Assembly: GCA_902769525.1 (NCBI GenBank)
Contig: CACXPG010000008.1
Location: 1 to 64,000, forward strand
Direction: 5' to 3'
Length of the DNA stretch: 64,000 nt
From: an uncultured Bacteroidia bacterium
Lineage (GTDB): Bacteria > Bacteroidota > Bacteroidia > Bacteroidales > UBA932
Shown here: positions 8,065 to 17,293 of the stretch, piece after piece
How the letters are laid out: each line of letters opens with the position of its first letter
Numbering within the stretch: the first letter of the stretch is position 1
The notes under the pieces: model-generated
Told to the model about the DNA's origin: nothing
The model's database searches: none
What the model saw: the letters and a program-made list of their open reading frames with translations, nothing else
Translations under genes and position numbers: made by a program

Positions 8065-9864
8065 ATGGAGACGATAACGTTCTTGGGTTTTAACCTCTAT
8101 GCATGGATAACGATCGTTACCGTGCTTGCCATGTTTTCCGTGCTGATTTTTACAAAACTAAGGGCTGACGTGGTGTTTTTGGCTGCAATCGGTGTCCTTC
8201 TTGTGGCCGGAGTGGTTGACGAGAAGGAAGCCTTCAGCGGATTCAGCTCTTCTTCCACGGTAGTGGTGGGAGTGCTGTTCATAGTGCTTGCCGGACTGAT
8301 GCACACGGGGGTTCTTAACTGGATTGCCAAACATCTGCTGGGACAGCCCAAAAAGTATTCTGGGGCTATCTCCAGGCTTATGTTTCCGGTTGCCGCCCTG
8401 AGTGCTTTTTTGAGCAATACCGCGGTTGTTGCTTTGTTTGTAGGAATTGTGAAAATGTGGAGCAAGAAATTAGGGATCGCTCCGTCCAAGCTTCTGATAC
8501 CGCTGAGCTACGCTTCTGGAATGGGAGGCGTGTGCACCCTTATCGGAACACCTCCAAACCTCATTATATCAGGGCTGTATAAAGACAATACAGGTATATC
8601 GATGAATATTCTCTCCATTACCATACCTGGTCTTTTCTGCCTGGTGGTAGGGGTTCTGTCCGTTCTTGTCTTGAGGAAACTCCTGCCGGACCGCAAGGCT
8701 CCGGAAGCCGCTTTTGAAGACGCTTCTGAATACACGGTGGAGTTTCAGGTTCCTAAAGACAACAAATTCGTCGGAAAGAGAGTGTGTGAAGCGGGCCTGG
8801 ACAATGTCAAAGGCGGGTCCCTGATAGAAATCATACGTTCAGACAATATGGTGGTTTCTCCCGTGACGGCAGATGATTCTCTTATGGAAGGAGACCGCCT
8901 GGTATTCTCCGGCCAGATTGACGAGCTTCTGGACCTCAAGGCCAGCCACGATCTGGCGATCGCTGAGAATAATGTGTTTTCCACGAAGAACGAAGGACGG
9001 CACCGCCAGCTCAAGACCGCTTACATCACATTTGGCAGCAGCCTTATTAACACCACCATATCGGAGAGCGGATTTGAAAGGCAGAACAACATGACGCTTG
9101 TCGCCGTGGCAAGGAAGGGGGAGAGGATAAACCAGTCTCCGAGGGAAGTTGTGCTTCAGGCTGGAGACACTCTTCTTCTGGAGTGTCCCCCGAAAATGAA
9201 AACGGAAAGAAGCAAGATTTTTAGCCAGGTTCATTTCTTTGATTCCGAGCAAGTTGCCAATGTGGGGACAAAGACGTTGCTTTCTTCTCTGATAATGATA
9301 GCCATGGTTGCGTTGAGTGCGGCCAATGTGATGTCCCTTATGAATTGCGCTGTCATTGCGGCCTTTGTGATGATTATCCTCCGCTGCTGCAATGTAGACC
9401 AGGCAATGAAAGCCATTAACTGGGATATACTGATGGTGTTTGCCGGCTCTGTGGTTCTGGGCCTGGCGCTCCAGAAAACCGGTATCGCCGAGAAGATGGC
9501 TTATGGAATTCTCAGCATCTGCGGCAGCAGCCCACTTCTGGTGATGACCGCCGTCTGTCTGGTGGCTACTTTCATTACAGAATTCATAAGCAATACTGCA
9601 GCCGGAGCCATTTTCTGTCCGATCATGTATTCTGCGGCAGTCAAGCTGGGATATGATCCTTTCCCGTTTATGATAGCGCTGATGATAAGCGTAAGTTCAA
9701 GTTTTGCGACTCCTATCGGCTCGCCGACACACATGCTGGTGTATGGCCCTGGAGGATACAGGTTCTCTGATTTCCTCAAGATAGGATTCTTCATGAACAT
9801 CATAATACTGGCGGCCAATATATTTATCGTGAGTGTCGTTTATCCGTTTAGCCCCCTTAAGTAG
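8065..9864 (+). CDS. SLC13/DASS-type transporter with two RCK_C (TrkA-C) domains
   Basis: A 599-residue inner-membrane transporter of the divalent anion:sodium symporter group, with sulfate, dicarboxylate or similar anions as likely substrates. Hydrophobic helices occupy about residues 5-215 and 405-597. Between them lie two TrkA-C/RCK_C ligand-sensing domains (about 220-300 and 310-390). The paired SNT motifs are visible (LSNTAVVALF and ISNTAAGAIF), as is GTPPNLIISG. This architecture is like YfbS and related proteins. The stop codon overlaps the GTG start of miaA by one base, so translation is probably coupled. Confidence 0.9.
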   Translation: METITFLGFNLYAWITIVTVLAMFSVLIFTKLRADVVFLAAIGVLLVAGVVDEKEAFSGFSSSSTVVVGVLFIVLAGLMHTGVLNWIAKHLLGQPKKYSGAISRLMFPVAALSAFLSNTAVVALFVGIVKMWSKKLGIAPSKLLIPLSYASGMGGVCTLIGTPPNLIISGLYKDNTGISMNILSITIPGLFCLVVGVLSVLVLRKLLPDRKAPEAAFEDASEYTVEFQVPKDNKFVGKRVCEAGLDNVKGGSLIEIIRSDNMVVSPVTADDSLMEGDRLVFSGQIDELLDLKASHDLAIAENNVFSTKNEGRHRQLKTAYITFGSSLINTTISESGFERQNNMTLVAVARKGERINQSPREVVLQAGDTLLLECPPKMKTERSKIFSQVHFFDSEQVANVGTKTLLSSLIMIAMVALSAANVMSLMNCAVIAAFVMIILRCCNVDQAMKAINWDILMVFAGSVVLGLALQKTGIAEKMAYGILSICGSSPLLVMTAVCLVATFITEFISNTAAGAIFCPIMYSAAVKLGYDPFPFMIALMISVSSSFATPIGSPTHMLVYGPGGYRFSDFLKIGFFMNIIILAANIFIVSVVYPFSPLK

Positions 9865-10757
9865 TGGAAAAGGTTCTTACGATAATACTTGGCCCTACCG
9901 CGGTTGGCAAGACGGCTTACGCCATCAATCTTGCAAAACAGACAGGATCTCCTGTGATCAACTGCGACTCCCGGCAGATTTTCCGGGAGATGACAATCGG
10001 AACCGCAGTGCCTTCAAAGGAGCAGCTAGCCCAGGTCAAGCATTATTTCATACAGACAAAATCCATCACGGAGCATTATGCGGCAGGGCAGTACGAGATT
10101 GATGCCCTGAGTCTTCTCGAGGACCTTTTCAAGACTCACGACAGGCTGGTTATGTGTGGAGGAAGCGGTCTTTACATAGATGCCGTGTGCAACGGACTGG
10201 ACGCTTTCCCGGAGCCGGATATGGACCTTCGCAACAGTCTGAACGGCAGGCTTCAGGAGGAAGGGATAGAATCTCTGCGATATCAGCTCAAGCAGCTGGA
10301 TCCCGAGTCTTACGGGCAGATTGACATTGCCAATCCCCAGAGGATAATCCGTGCTCTGGAAGTTACGCTCCAGACGGGAAAGAAATTTTCAGAGTGGAAA
10401 ACCGAGCCTTCCAAAAGGCGCCCGTTTGCCATCGAGAAAGTAGGGCTCACGATGGACCGCGGCAAACTCTATGAACGCATCAATGCACGAGTGGACATGA
10501 TGATGGAAGAAGGGCTTCTGGAAGAAGTCAGGTCTCTGGACCGGTTCCGCTATAGAGACGGTGTCTTATGCCCTGATCTTCTGCACATTCCACCGCTGAG
10601 GACCGTAGGCTACAGGGAGATTTTCGATTATCTTGACGGAAAAATCTCCATAGCAGAGGCAGTAGAAAAGATAAAGACCAACACCCGCCACTATGCCAAG
10701 AGGCAGATGTCCTACTGGGGGCGGGACAAGAGCATAATCTGGAAAACTATGAGTTAG
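9864..10757 (+). CDS. miaA: tRNA dimethylallyltransferase
   Basis: Transfers a dimethylallyl group to N6 of A37 in tRNAs reading UNN codons. The P-loop is G10-PTAVGKT17, followed by the VINCDSRQIF substrate loop and the AGQYEIDA and ANPQRIIRALEV motifs of the family. At 297 residues it is normal length. The start is GTG, overlapping the preceding stop as TAGTG; no in-frame ATG lies near enough to keep the P-loop. The gene ends two bases before the cyclophilin start. Confidence 0.95.
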   Translation: MEKVLTIILGPTAVGKTAYAINLAKQTGSPVINCDSRQIFREMTIGTAVPSKEQLAQVKHYFIQTKSITEHYAAGQYEIDALSLLEDLFKTHDRLVMCGGSGLYIDAVCNGLDAFPEPDMDLRNSLNGRLQEEGIESLRYQLKQLDPESYGQIDIANPQRIIRALEVTLQTGKKFSEWKTEPSKRRPFAIEKVGLTMDRGKLYERINARVDMMMEEGLLEEVRSLDRFRYRDGVLCPDLLHIPPLRTVGYREIFDYLDGKISIAEAVEKIKTNTRHYAKRQMSYWGRDKSIIWKTMS

Positions 10758-10759
10758 AC

Positions 10760-11509
10760 ATGAAAGTTAAGATACACACCACGCTCGGCGACATTACTGT
10801 ACGCCTGTATGACCAGACACCGCTTCATCGCGATAATTTCATCAAGCTCGTAAAGGAAGGATATTACGACGGAACACTCTTTCACAGGGTGATAAAGGAC
10901 TTTATGGTTCAGGGCGGAGACCCTGACTCAAAGGGAGCTCCAAAGGGAAAATCTTTGGGAACTGGAGGTCCCGGCTATACAGTCCCGGCTGAAATTAAGC
11001 CAGATCTTTTCCACAAGAGAGGAGCCCTGGCCGCGGCCCGTCAGGGGGACGAGGTCAATCCTCAAAGAAACAGCAGCGGAAGCCAGTTCTATATCGTATG
11101 GGGCCAGGTTTACAGTGAAGGCCAGCTCAAGCAGCTCTCCAGGCAGATGGAACTGATGCTAAAGCAGCAGATATTCAACACTCTTGCCGCCTCTCACCGC
11201 GCCGAAATCTTCCAGCTGAGGAAGGACCGCAACCATGCGGGGATTCAGGAACTTCAGGACAAGCTCGTTGATGAGACAGAGGCCAGGTTCAGGGCCATGA
11301 AGGAAAGCGGTGCCCAGACAGGCCTTAGCGATGAGCAGACAAGGCTCTACACCACGGTTGGAGGCACTCCGCATCTTGACGGCCAGTACACTGTCTTCGG
11401 TGAAGTGGAGGAAGGCCTGGAAGTTGTCGGGAAAATACAGGACTCAGCCACGGGTGCGTCAGACCGCCCGCTGGAGGATATCGTGATGGAGATGACAGTT
11501 GTCGAATAA
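10760..11509 (+). CDS. Cyclophilin-type peptidyl-prolyl cis-trans isomerase
   Basis: Catalyses proline isomerisation during protein folding. The N-terminal part (residues 1-115) has the cyclophilin core: FHRVIKDFMVQGGDP with the catalytic arginine, then GSQFYIVWG. About 80 charged, helical residues (near 118-200, rich in Q, E, K, R) interrupt the fold before the closing strands LDGQYTVFGEV and the C-terminus. There is no signal peptide, so the protein is probably cytoplasmic. The insertion could form a coiled-coil arm for substrate or partner binding; that is inference. Confidence 0.9.
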   Translation: MKVKIHTTLGDITVRLYDQTPLHRDNFIKLVKEGYYDGTLFHRVIKDFMVQGGDPDSKGAPKGKSLGTGGPGYTVPAEIKPDLFHKRGALAAARQGDEVNPQRNSSGSQFYIVWGQVYSEGQLKQLSRQMELMLKQQIFNTLAASHRAEIFQLRKDRNHAGIQELQDKLVDETEARFRAMKESGAQTGLSDEQTRLYTTVGGTPHLDGQYTVFGEVEEGLEVVGKIQDSATGASDRPLEDIVMEMTVVE

Positions 11510-11522
11510 ACACAACCAGTTG

Positions 11523-12269
11523 ATGCAGACCGGAATCTGGATATTGCTTCTGGCCTTGTGCGCAAGTTTTGTGCAGCGGACAATCGGCTTTGGCTTCGGC
11601 ATTTTCATAATGACGATGCTGCCGCTTCTGCTGCCGTCCTATGCCGAGGCCACCACGGTTTCCGGATTGCTGGCAATGCTCACGGCTCTGGTTGTGACAA
11701 TAAGGATGTGGCGTCACATAAACTGGAAGAGACTTGCAGTTCTGCTTGTTGCCTTTTACGCCGTTTCTTCTGTGTGCGTCTGGCTTTTGGCCGGTTTCCA
11801 GGACAGCAAAATCGAGACAGTCCTGGGCATAGTCCTGATTCTTACAAGCCTGTATTTCATTTTTCTGAGCGGCAGGATACACATTGGCAAATCCCTGGGA
11901 TGGGAGATAGGTGCCGGAAGCGTAAGCGGGGTGATGGGTGGTTTCTTTGCCATGCAGGGGCCTCCGGCCGTACTCTATCTGATTTCTTCCGAGCCGTCCA
12001 AGGAGCAGTATATGGGGATGATATCCGCATATCTGCTGTTCGGTAACATCGGAATGACCATAGTGCGGGCAATGAACGGTTTTCTCACCCCGGCGGTGTG
12101 GGAAGCCAGTCTGTGGGGAGTGTTCGGAGTTGTGATAGGGGCATCTCTTGGAGCCTGGGCCTTCAGCAAAATTCCGCGGGAGATGTTCAAGTACTTTGTC
12201 TATGCCTATATCGGGATAAGCGGAATCATCATCCTTCTGCGCAGCCGAGGTATCTTTGTTCTGTTCTGA
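11523..12269 (+). CDS. TauE/SafE family anion exporter
   Basis: A membrane protein of the sulfite exporter TauE/SafE group with about eight hydrophobic segments over 248 residues. The first helix carries RTIGFGFGIF, and a second half repeats the glycine-rich pattern (GSVSGVMGGFFAMQGPPAVL), as is usual for this internally duplicated family. I chose the ATG at 11523; an in-frame TTG at 11499 would overlap the cyclophilin end. Substrate (sulfite, sulfoacetate or another small anion) is not determined. It converges with rpoD, two bases from its stop. Confidence 0.85.
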   Translation: MQTGIWILLLALCASFVQRTIGFGFGIFIMTMLPLLLPSYAEATTVSGLLAMLTALVVTIRMWRHINWKRLAVLLVAFYAVSSVCVWLLAGFQDSKIETVLGIVLILTSLYFIFLSGRIHIGKSLGWEIGAGSVSGVMGGFFAMQGPPAVLYLISSEPSKEQYMGMISAYLLFGNIGMTIVRAMNGFLTPAVWEASLWGVFGVVIGASLGAWAFSKIPREMFKYFVYAYIGISGIIILLRSRGIFVLF

Positions 12270-12271
12270 TT

Positions 12272-13129
12272 TTACTGGAGATACTGGGCAAGTCTTCTCT
12301 TGATTCTCGGACTGGAGAGTGTGCGCAGGGCCCTGCTCCTGATCTGCCTTACCCTTTCTCTGGTCAGGTCCATGTTTTCCCCGATTTCCTCAAGAGTCAT
12401 CGCAGGACATCCGATTCCGAAGCTTGACGAGATAATCTGTCTTTCCCTCTCTCCCAGAACCTGAAGCGCTTCCTCCAGGTCTTTCAGAAGAGATTCCTTG
12501 AGCAGCTTGCTGTCCACCTGGGGAGCCTGGGTGTCCGCCACTACATCTTCCAGTGTCTGGCTGTCGTCGTCTCCAAGCGGTTTGCTCAGCGACACGGTGG
12601 AGTTGCCGCTCAAGTTGATTTCGCTGATTCTGGAAATATCCGTTTCCATTATGGCTGCCAGTTCTTCGTCTGTGGGCTCTCTCTCGTGGTCCTGAACGAA
12701 GAGCTGCTTTTTCTTGCTGGCCTTTATCTGGAGGCCAATCTGGTTCATCGGCAGGCGAATGGTGTGGGAATCTTGGGAGATACCGCTCAGAATCTGCTGG
12801 CGGATCCACCATACGGCATAGGATATGAACTTGAAGCCTCTTGTAGGGTCGAATTTCTGCGCGGCCTTGATAAGGCCGATGTTGCCTTCACTTATCAGGT
12901 CTGTAAGATCCAGACCGCGGTTCTGGTATTGTTTGGCAACCGATACCACAAACCTCAGGTTTGCGTTGACAAGAGAGTTTAGGGCCTGGGTGTCTCCTTC
13001 TTTTATCCTCATCGCGAGTTCAGTCTCCTCGTCCGGGCTTATCATTTCAATTCTGCTGATGTCTCTCATGTACTGTTCAAGAGTCGGTGTCCTGAGTGTG
13101 ATGGCAGGTGTAATTTTTAACTGTTCCAT
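12272..13129 (-). CDS. rpoD: RNA polymerase primary sigma factor (sigma-70, RpoD)
   Basis: Directs RNA polymerase to housekeeping promoters. The 285-residue protein lacks region 1.1, as is normal in Bacteroidetes. Region 1.2 begins at TLEQYMRDISRIEMIS. Region 2 contains the core-binding and -10 melting segments (LISEGNIGLIKAAQKFDP, FISYAVWWIRQQI). Regions 3 and 4 follow, ending with the helix-turn-helix MTLEEIGENMDLTRERVRQI. This type of factor reads the TTTG/TAnnTTTG promoters seen elsewhere in the window. No convincing promoter was found in 13130-13313. Confidence 0.95.
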   Translation of the reverse strand: MEQLKITPAITLRTPTLEQYMRDISRIEMISPDEETELAMRIKEGDTQALNSLVNANLRFVVSVAKQYQNRGLDLTDLISEGNIGLIKAAQKFDPTRGFKFISYAVWWIRQQILSGISQDSHTIRLPMNQIGLQIKASKKKQLFVQDHEREPTDEELAAIMETDISRISEINLSGNSTVSLSKPLGDDDSQTLEDVVADTQAPQVDSKLLKESLLKDLEEALQVLGERERQIISSSFGIGCPAMTLEEIGENMDLTRERVRQIRSRALRTLSSPRIKRRLAQYLQ

Positions 13130-13313
13130 AAGTATTAATAAGTGTTGGTTCCGGTTTATGATTAAATGTCAGCATTGGGCCGACACATTCATATACTCTA
13201 GAAGCCGGTTTTTATTTCACATCGCGATGAAAAAATTTTTTTGGACTATCTGTGAAATATTTCGACAGGGCAGGAGTATATGATTGTGTAAACAGAAAAA
13301 AACTAGATAAAAC

Positions 13314-15065
13314 ATGAGTAGACGACCTTTTAACAGACACGGCAGAAACAGACACGGCAACATGTTCATGGATGATGAGATTCAGAGCGCAAAAGAGTAT
13401 GCGCCAGGAAACACGGACACCACTACAGCGGCATACCACTTCACACGTATATATAATACGGTGGACGAGTCGGGATTCAGAGCGGACTTAAAACAGGAAC
13501 TTAGAGAGGACCTGGATTTTCTTTCAGAGCGGTTTGCCGTGGACGACGAGTCGGTGATACTTCTTTCTGCCATTCTGGAAAGGAGCGGGAGCAACAGCAG
13601 CGTTTCATTCGAAGACCTTGCCGACTATCTCGGCTGTTCGAACATAGAGTTCATGACCTACCACGACAAGTTGAAGAACATGGAGAACGCGGGACTTGTT
13701 CGCAGCACCGGCAAAGGGCCGTACAGAAACTATTCGGTCACCAAGGAACTTGTAAAGTCAATGTCAAAGAACACCAAGTTCGAACCGGTAAAGATGACGG
13801 ATCTTTCCGTCGAGGAGATGTTCAACCGTTTCGACCTTATGATTGCCGACACTTTCCACGGGATTCTGGACGAAGACGACCTTATTGACGGCATTGAGAA
13901 ACTGATAGACTTCAACAGCCAGCTTGATTTCTGCAAACGGGTTAAGGAAAGCGCACTTTACAGCGCACTGTGTAGCCAGGATGAGCGAAAGGTCTTTTTC
14001 ATACTTTGCACCAAATATGTCTGCCACGGGGATGATACCTTTGCTATAGACAGGCTGATGGACTATGTCAGCATTTTCAGGTATGATTTGAAGAGAGATT
14101 TTTTGACCGGGGCAAGTTTCCTGCAGAGAAACGGGCTGGTTGAATTCGGAAACAATGACGGTCAGGCGGACGAGAAGTCCCTTGCCCTTTCAGACAAGGT
14201 TAAAAACGGCTTTTTCAACAACGTGATTCTGGAAAGCAAGTTGCCTGTAGAGCACAGGGACCTGATAAAGGCGTCTTCCATTACCGCCAAGAACCTGTTT
14301 TACAACAAGGAAGAAGAAGAACAGGTGAACCGGCTTGAAAACCTGCTTGACGACGGCAACTTCTTCCTTGTCCAGGAGAGACTGAAGGAGTGCGGAATGC
14401 GCCAGGGCTTCAACGTGATATTCTACGGCGGCCCGGGGACCGGCAAGACGGCGACTGTATACGAGCTTGCCCGCCGCAGCGGAAGGGACATATTCAGCAT
14501 AGACATGTCCCAGATAAGAAGCAAGTGGGTAGGGGACAGCGAGAAGAACATAAAGGCGGTGTTCCGTATTTACAAGGAGATGTGCAAGACTTCCAAGGTA
14601 AAACCTATTCTGCTTTTCAACGAGGCAGACGCGGTTTTCGGAAAGAGAATTCAGGTGGAGCGCAGCGTGGACCAAATGAACAACACCATTCAGAACATAA
14701 TACTTCAGGAGATGGAAGACCTTGAAGGAGTCCTTATTGCGACCACTAACCTGGAAAACAACCTGGACGATGCGTTCGAGAGAAGATTCATTTACAAGAT
14801 AGCCTTCAATATGCCGGACGCCGATTCCCGCGCCAAGATTTGGGAGACGATGGTTCCTTCGCTTACCGGACAGGAAGCCGGAGAGCTGGCAAACCTGTAC
14901 CAGTTCAGCGGCGGAAATATAGAGAACATAGCGCGCAAGTTCCAGGTGGAATATGTGCTTACAGGAAACAGGCCTACAGTCGAGAGCCTGAAGGCTTTTT
15001 GCGAGCAGGAGATGCTTTCCAGAAAAAAGACTGCAAGAATTGGATACCAAAGGAGTATTATATAG
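13314..15065 (+). CDS. AAA+ ATPase with N-terminal winged-helix region, cluster gene 1
   Basis: A 583-residue cytoplasmic protein. The N-terminal half is mostly helical and contains a winged-helix-like stretch (FEDLADYLGCSNIEFM, about residues 100-145). The C-terminal half is an AAA+ module with Walker A GGPGTGKT (K378), an arginine-finger region (DDAFERRFIYKI) and a small helical lid. The Walker B motif reads LLFNEADA: N436 replaces the usual aspartate before E437. It heads five same-strand genes ending at 18736 with spacings of 6, -4, 6 and 12 bases. The target is unknown; the ATPase may remodel or load the MoxR/VWA proteins. Confidence 0.82.
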   Translation: MSRRPFNRHGRNRHGNMFMDDEIQSAKEYAPGNTDTTTAAYHFTRIYNTVDESGFRADLKQELREDLDFLSERFAVDDESVILLSAILERSGSNSSVSFEDLADYLGCSNIEFMTYHDKLKNMENAGLVRSTGKGPYRNYSVTKELVKSMSKNTKFEPVKMTDLSVEEMFNRFDLMIADTFHGILDEDDLIDGIEKLIDFNSQLDFCKRVKESALYSALCSQDERKVFFILCTKYVCHGDDTFAIDRLMDYVSIFRYDLKRDFLTGASFLQRNGLVEFGNNDGQADEKSLALSDKVKNGFFNNVILESKLPVEHRDLIKASSITAKNLFYNKEEEEQVNRLENLLDDGNFFLVQERLKECGMRQGFNVIFYGGPGTGKTATVYELARRSGRDIFSIDMSQIRSKWVGDSEKNIKAVFRIYKEMCKTSKVKPILLFNEADAVFGKRIQVERSVDQMNNTIQNIILQEMEDLEGVLIATTNLENNLDDAFERRFIYKIAFNMPDADSRAKIWETMVPSLTGQEAGELANLYQFSGGNIENIARKFQVEYVLTGNRPTVESLKAFCEQEMLSRKKTARIGYQRSII

Positions 15066-15071
15066 TAGCGT

Positions 15072-16154
15072 ATGGCAAATATTAATGTAAACACAACCGA
15101 GCTGATTCAGCTCCTGGATATAACCCCGGCCTCTCACAACATAATGCTTGTGGGGAGACACGGAATAGGCAAATCGGAAATACTGACCGAGTATTTCCGC
15201 GGCAAGGGTATGGACGTTGTGGCTCTTTTCCTGGGCCAGATGTCCGATCCCGGAGACCTTATAGGAATTCCGAACAAGAACGAAAAGACCGGCAAGACGG
15301 ATTTTATGCCACCTTACTGGTTTCCTGTGGACGGAAAACCGATAGTGCTGTTTCTGGACGAACTTAACAGGGCTCGCCCCGAGATACTTCAGACCATTAT
15401 GGATTTGGCCCTTAACCGTAAACTGGCCGGCCGCAAGCTTCCTGAGGGCAGCCGGATAATCAGTGCGGTGAATGCCGGCGACCAGTACCAGCTCACTGAC
15501 CTGGACCCGGCGCTTGTCAGCCGTTTCAACATCGTGAACTTCACCCCAACGGTGCAGGAGTGGCTTCTTTGGGCAAGGAAAGCCGGTGTTGACAGCCGCG
15601 TGATTGAGTTTATCCAGGAAAATCCTGTCTGGCTGGACAAGGATCCTGATTCCAGGGAAGGGGCCGATACCGGTCTGGACAAGACTCCTGACAGAAGGGC
15701 GTGGAAGAGAGTGTCCGACATTATCGGGCGGGCGGACAATCTGCAGGACATGGCGAAAGCTGTTTCTTGTATAGTGGGTGCAAGGGCGGCAAGCACGTTC
15801 CTCAGCAGCGCATCTGCCAACAAGCTGCTTTCTGCAAGGCAGATACTGTTTGGATTTGACAAGGTCAAGGAAAAGCTGGACAAGTACGAACTGCATAACC
15901 TTTCCGTAATCAACGACAGCCTCTACCGCTATCTTGAAATAGAAAAGGTACAGGACAAGGACCGGAAGACCGTTTCCAAGAACCTGGAAGCTTACTTCGA
16001 TTACCTTGCCGCTGAGAAAAAGGAAGCTGCCGCCCACTTTGCGAACATTTACCTGCAGAAAACCTATCCGGAAGCGGTAAGCTTTATCGCAAGGGAGTGC
16101 GGGATGCTGACTATGTCGATGATTATTTACGTTCAGGGAATCTCTGCGGCATGA
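15072..16154 (+). CDS. MoxR-like/AAA_5 ATPase, cluster gene 2
   Basis: A 360-residue ATPase of the MoxR/dynein-related AAA_5 type. Walker A is GRHGIGKS (28-35) and Walker B is IVLFLDELNRA (D96, E97). The sensor-1 asparagine lies in ISAVNAGDQYQ, followed by LDPALVSRFNIV with the arginine finger. The C-terminal 150 residues are helical. MoxR ATPases usually work with a VWA-domain partner to load metal or cofactors or to remodel complexes, and here the VWA gene overlaps by four bases (ATGA). Confidence 0.87.
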   Translation: MANINVNTTELIQLLDITPASHNIMLVGRHGIGKSEILTEYFRGKGMDVVALFLGQMSDPGDLIGIPNKNEKTGKTDFMPPYWFPVDGKPIVLFLDELNRARPEILQTIMDLALNRKLAGRKLPEGSRIISAVNAGDQYQLTDLDPALVSRFNIVNFTPTVQEWLLWARKAGVDSRVIEFIQENPVWLDKDPDSREGADTGLDKTPDRRAWKRVSDIIGRADNLQDMAKAVSCIVGARAASTFLSSASANKLLSARQILFGFDKVKEKLDKYELHNLSVINDSLYRYLEIEKVQDKDRKTVSKNLEAYFDYLAAEKKEAAAHFANIYLQKTYPEAVSFIARECGMLTMSMIIYVQGISAA

Positions 16155-17287
16155 TAAGAGACAAGATTTCTGAAATACTGCAAAGGTGGTATCTGATGGA
16201 GCCTCCGATGTTCCGTGTGCTTTGCGCTCACGACATACAGGAGAACGATTCTATCAAGTGCCCGGTCAGGTGCGGCGGAGGCCGTCTGGAATACAATCCG
16301 GGCCTGGTGTGCCAGATGACTGACCAAGGTCTGGAACAGGCCCTGAGAGCCGAGGCGGTCAGGATTCTGCTCAAGCATCCTTACCAGCGAAAGCCTGAAG
16401 GCTGCTCCCAGCAGGCGGTTTCGGTTGGCTCGGACCTGGTGATTTCCGACAACTACAGCAACAGCAGTTTCAGGCTTGACTCTCCAAAGGACTATGACCT
16501 TCAGGGAGGAATGCCTTACGAGTGGTATTCCAGGCAGATAGAGTCCCGGCTGTCCGGAGAGTCCGCGGGAAGCGGAAAGGCGGACAAGGCTTCTGAAAGG
16601 CTTTCTGAACAGGCGGACAGGAACCGTGACCTTTCAGAACTTTGGGGGGAGGACGAGCTTTCAGTGGCGATGATTGACGGAATAATCAACAGCTGCGAAA
16701 AATGGGGCACCCTTCCGGGAAGATTTGTGGAGCAGCTCAAGGCTTCAGCCAAGGCGAGAATCAACTGGAGAAACATCTTGAGCGGTTTCAGGGCCAGCAT
16801 ACTTTCCTCCCAAAGAAAACTTACCAGGATGAGGCCGAACCGCCGTACCGGATTCCAGAACATGGGTTCGATCCGCCGCTTTACCACCAAGGTGCTTGTG
16901 GCTGTGGACGTGAGCGGATCTATCTCGTCGCAGAGCTTGAGCTATTTCTACGGAGTGGTCAACAGCGCGTTCCGCTACGGCTTCGAGGCCGTGGACGTGA
17001 TTCAGTTCGACCACGGAATCCGTGTGGTCCAGAGCCTTAAAAAGGTTGTCAGGGAAACTGCGGTGCTGGGAAGGGGCGGAACCAGTTTCCAGGAACCGAT
17101 AGACTATGCGCACCGGAACGGCTATGACGGACTCGTGATTCTGACAGATGGATTCGCGCCCCGTCCATCTATACCGGACGGAATGAAATGCAAGATAATC
17201 TGGGTTTGCCAGGACAAGCGATGCTACGATTATCACCACAGCTGGATGGAGCAGACAGGAAGGGTATGTACAATAGAACTCAAATAG
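16151..17287 (+). CDS. DUF2201/VWA-like domain protein, cluster gene 3
   Basis: Partner of the MoxR ATPase. The C-terminal part is a VWA-like domain with a complete-looking metal-adhesion site: D253-V-S255-G-S257, then the threonine in GRGGTSF and the aspartate in ILTDGFAP. The N-terminal part has a cysteine and histidine pattern (LCAHDIQ...IKCPVRCGGG) resembling the DUF2201 putative metallopeptidase region. A charged low-complexity stretch joins them near residue 130-165. I chose the ATG at 16151, which overlaps the upstream stop as ATGA, over a GTG 54 bases earlier. Length is 378 residues. Confidence 0.85.
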   Translation: MIRDKISEILQRWYLMEPPMFRVLCAHDIQENDSIKCPVRCGGGRLEYNPGLVCQMTDQGLEQALRAEAVRILLKHPYQRKPEGCSQQAVSVGSDLVISDNYSNSSFRLDSPKDYDLQGGMPYEWYSRQIESRLSGESAGSGKADKASERLSEQADRNRDLSELWGEDELSVAMIDGIINSCEKWGTLPGRFVEQLKASAKARINWRNILSGFRASILSSQRKLTRMRPNRRTGFQNMGSIRRFTTKVLVAVDVSGSISSQSLSYFYGVVNSAFRYGFEAVDVIQFDHGIRVVQSLKKVVRETAVLGRGGTSFQEPIDYAHRNGYDGLVILTDGFAPRPSIPDGMKCKIIWVCQDKRCYDYHHSWMEQTGRVCTIELK

Positions 17288-17293
17288 ACACTC

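Noticed and set aside
14190-16037. Long antisense open frame of about 615 codons over the AAA+ and MoxR genes
   Set aside because: It lies opposite two clear ATPase genes with catalytic motifs, and its translation has no recognisable motif. It arises from codon bias of the sense genes.
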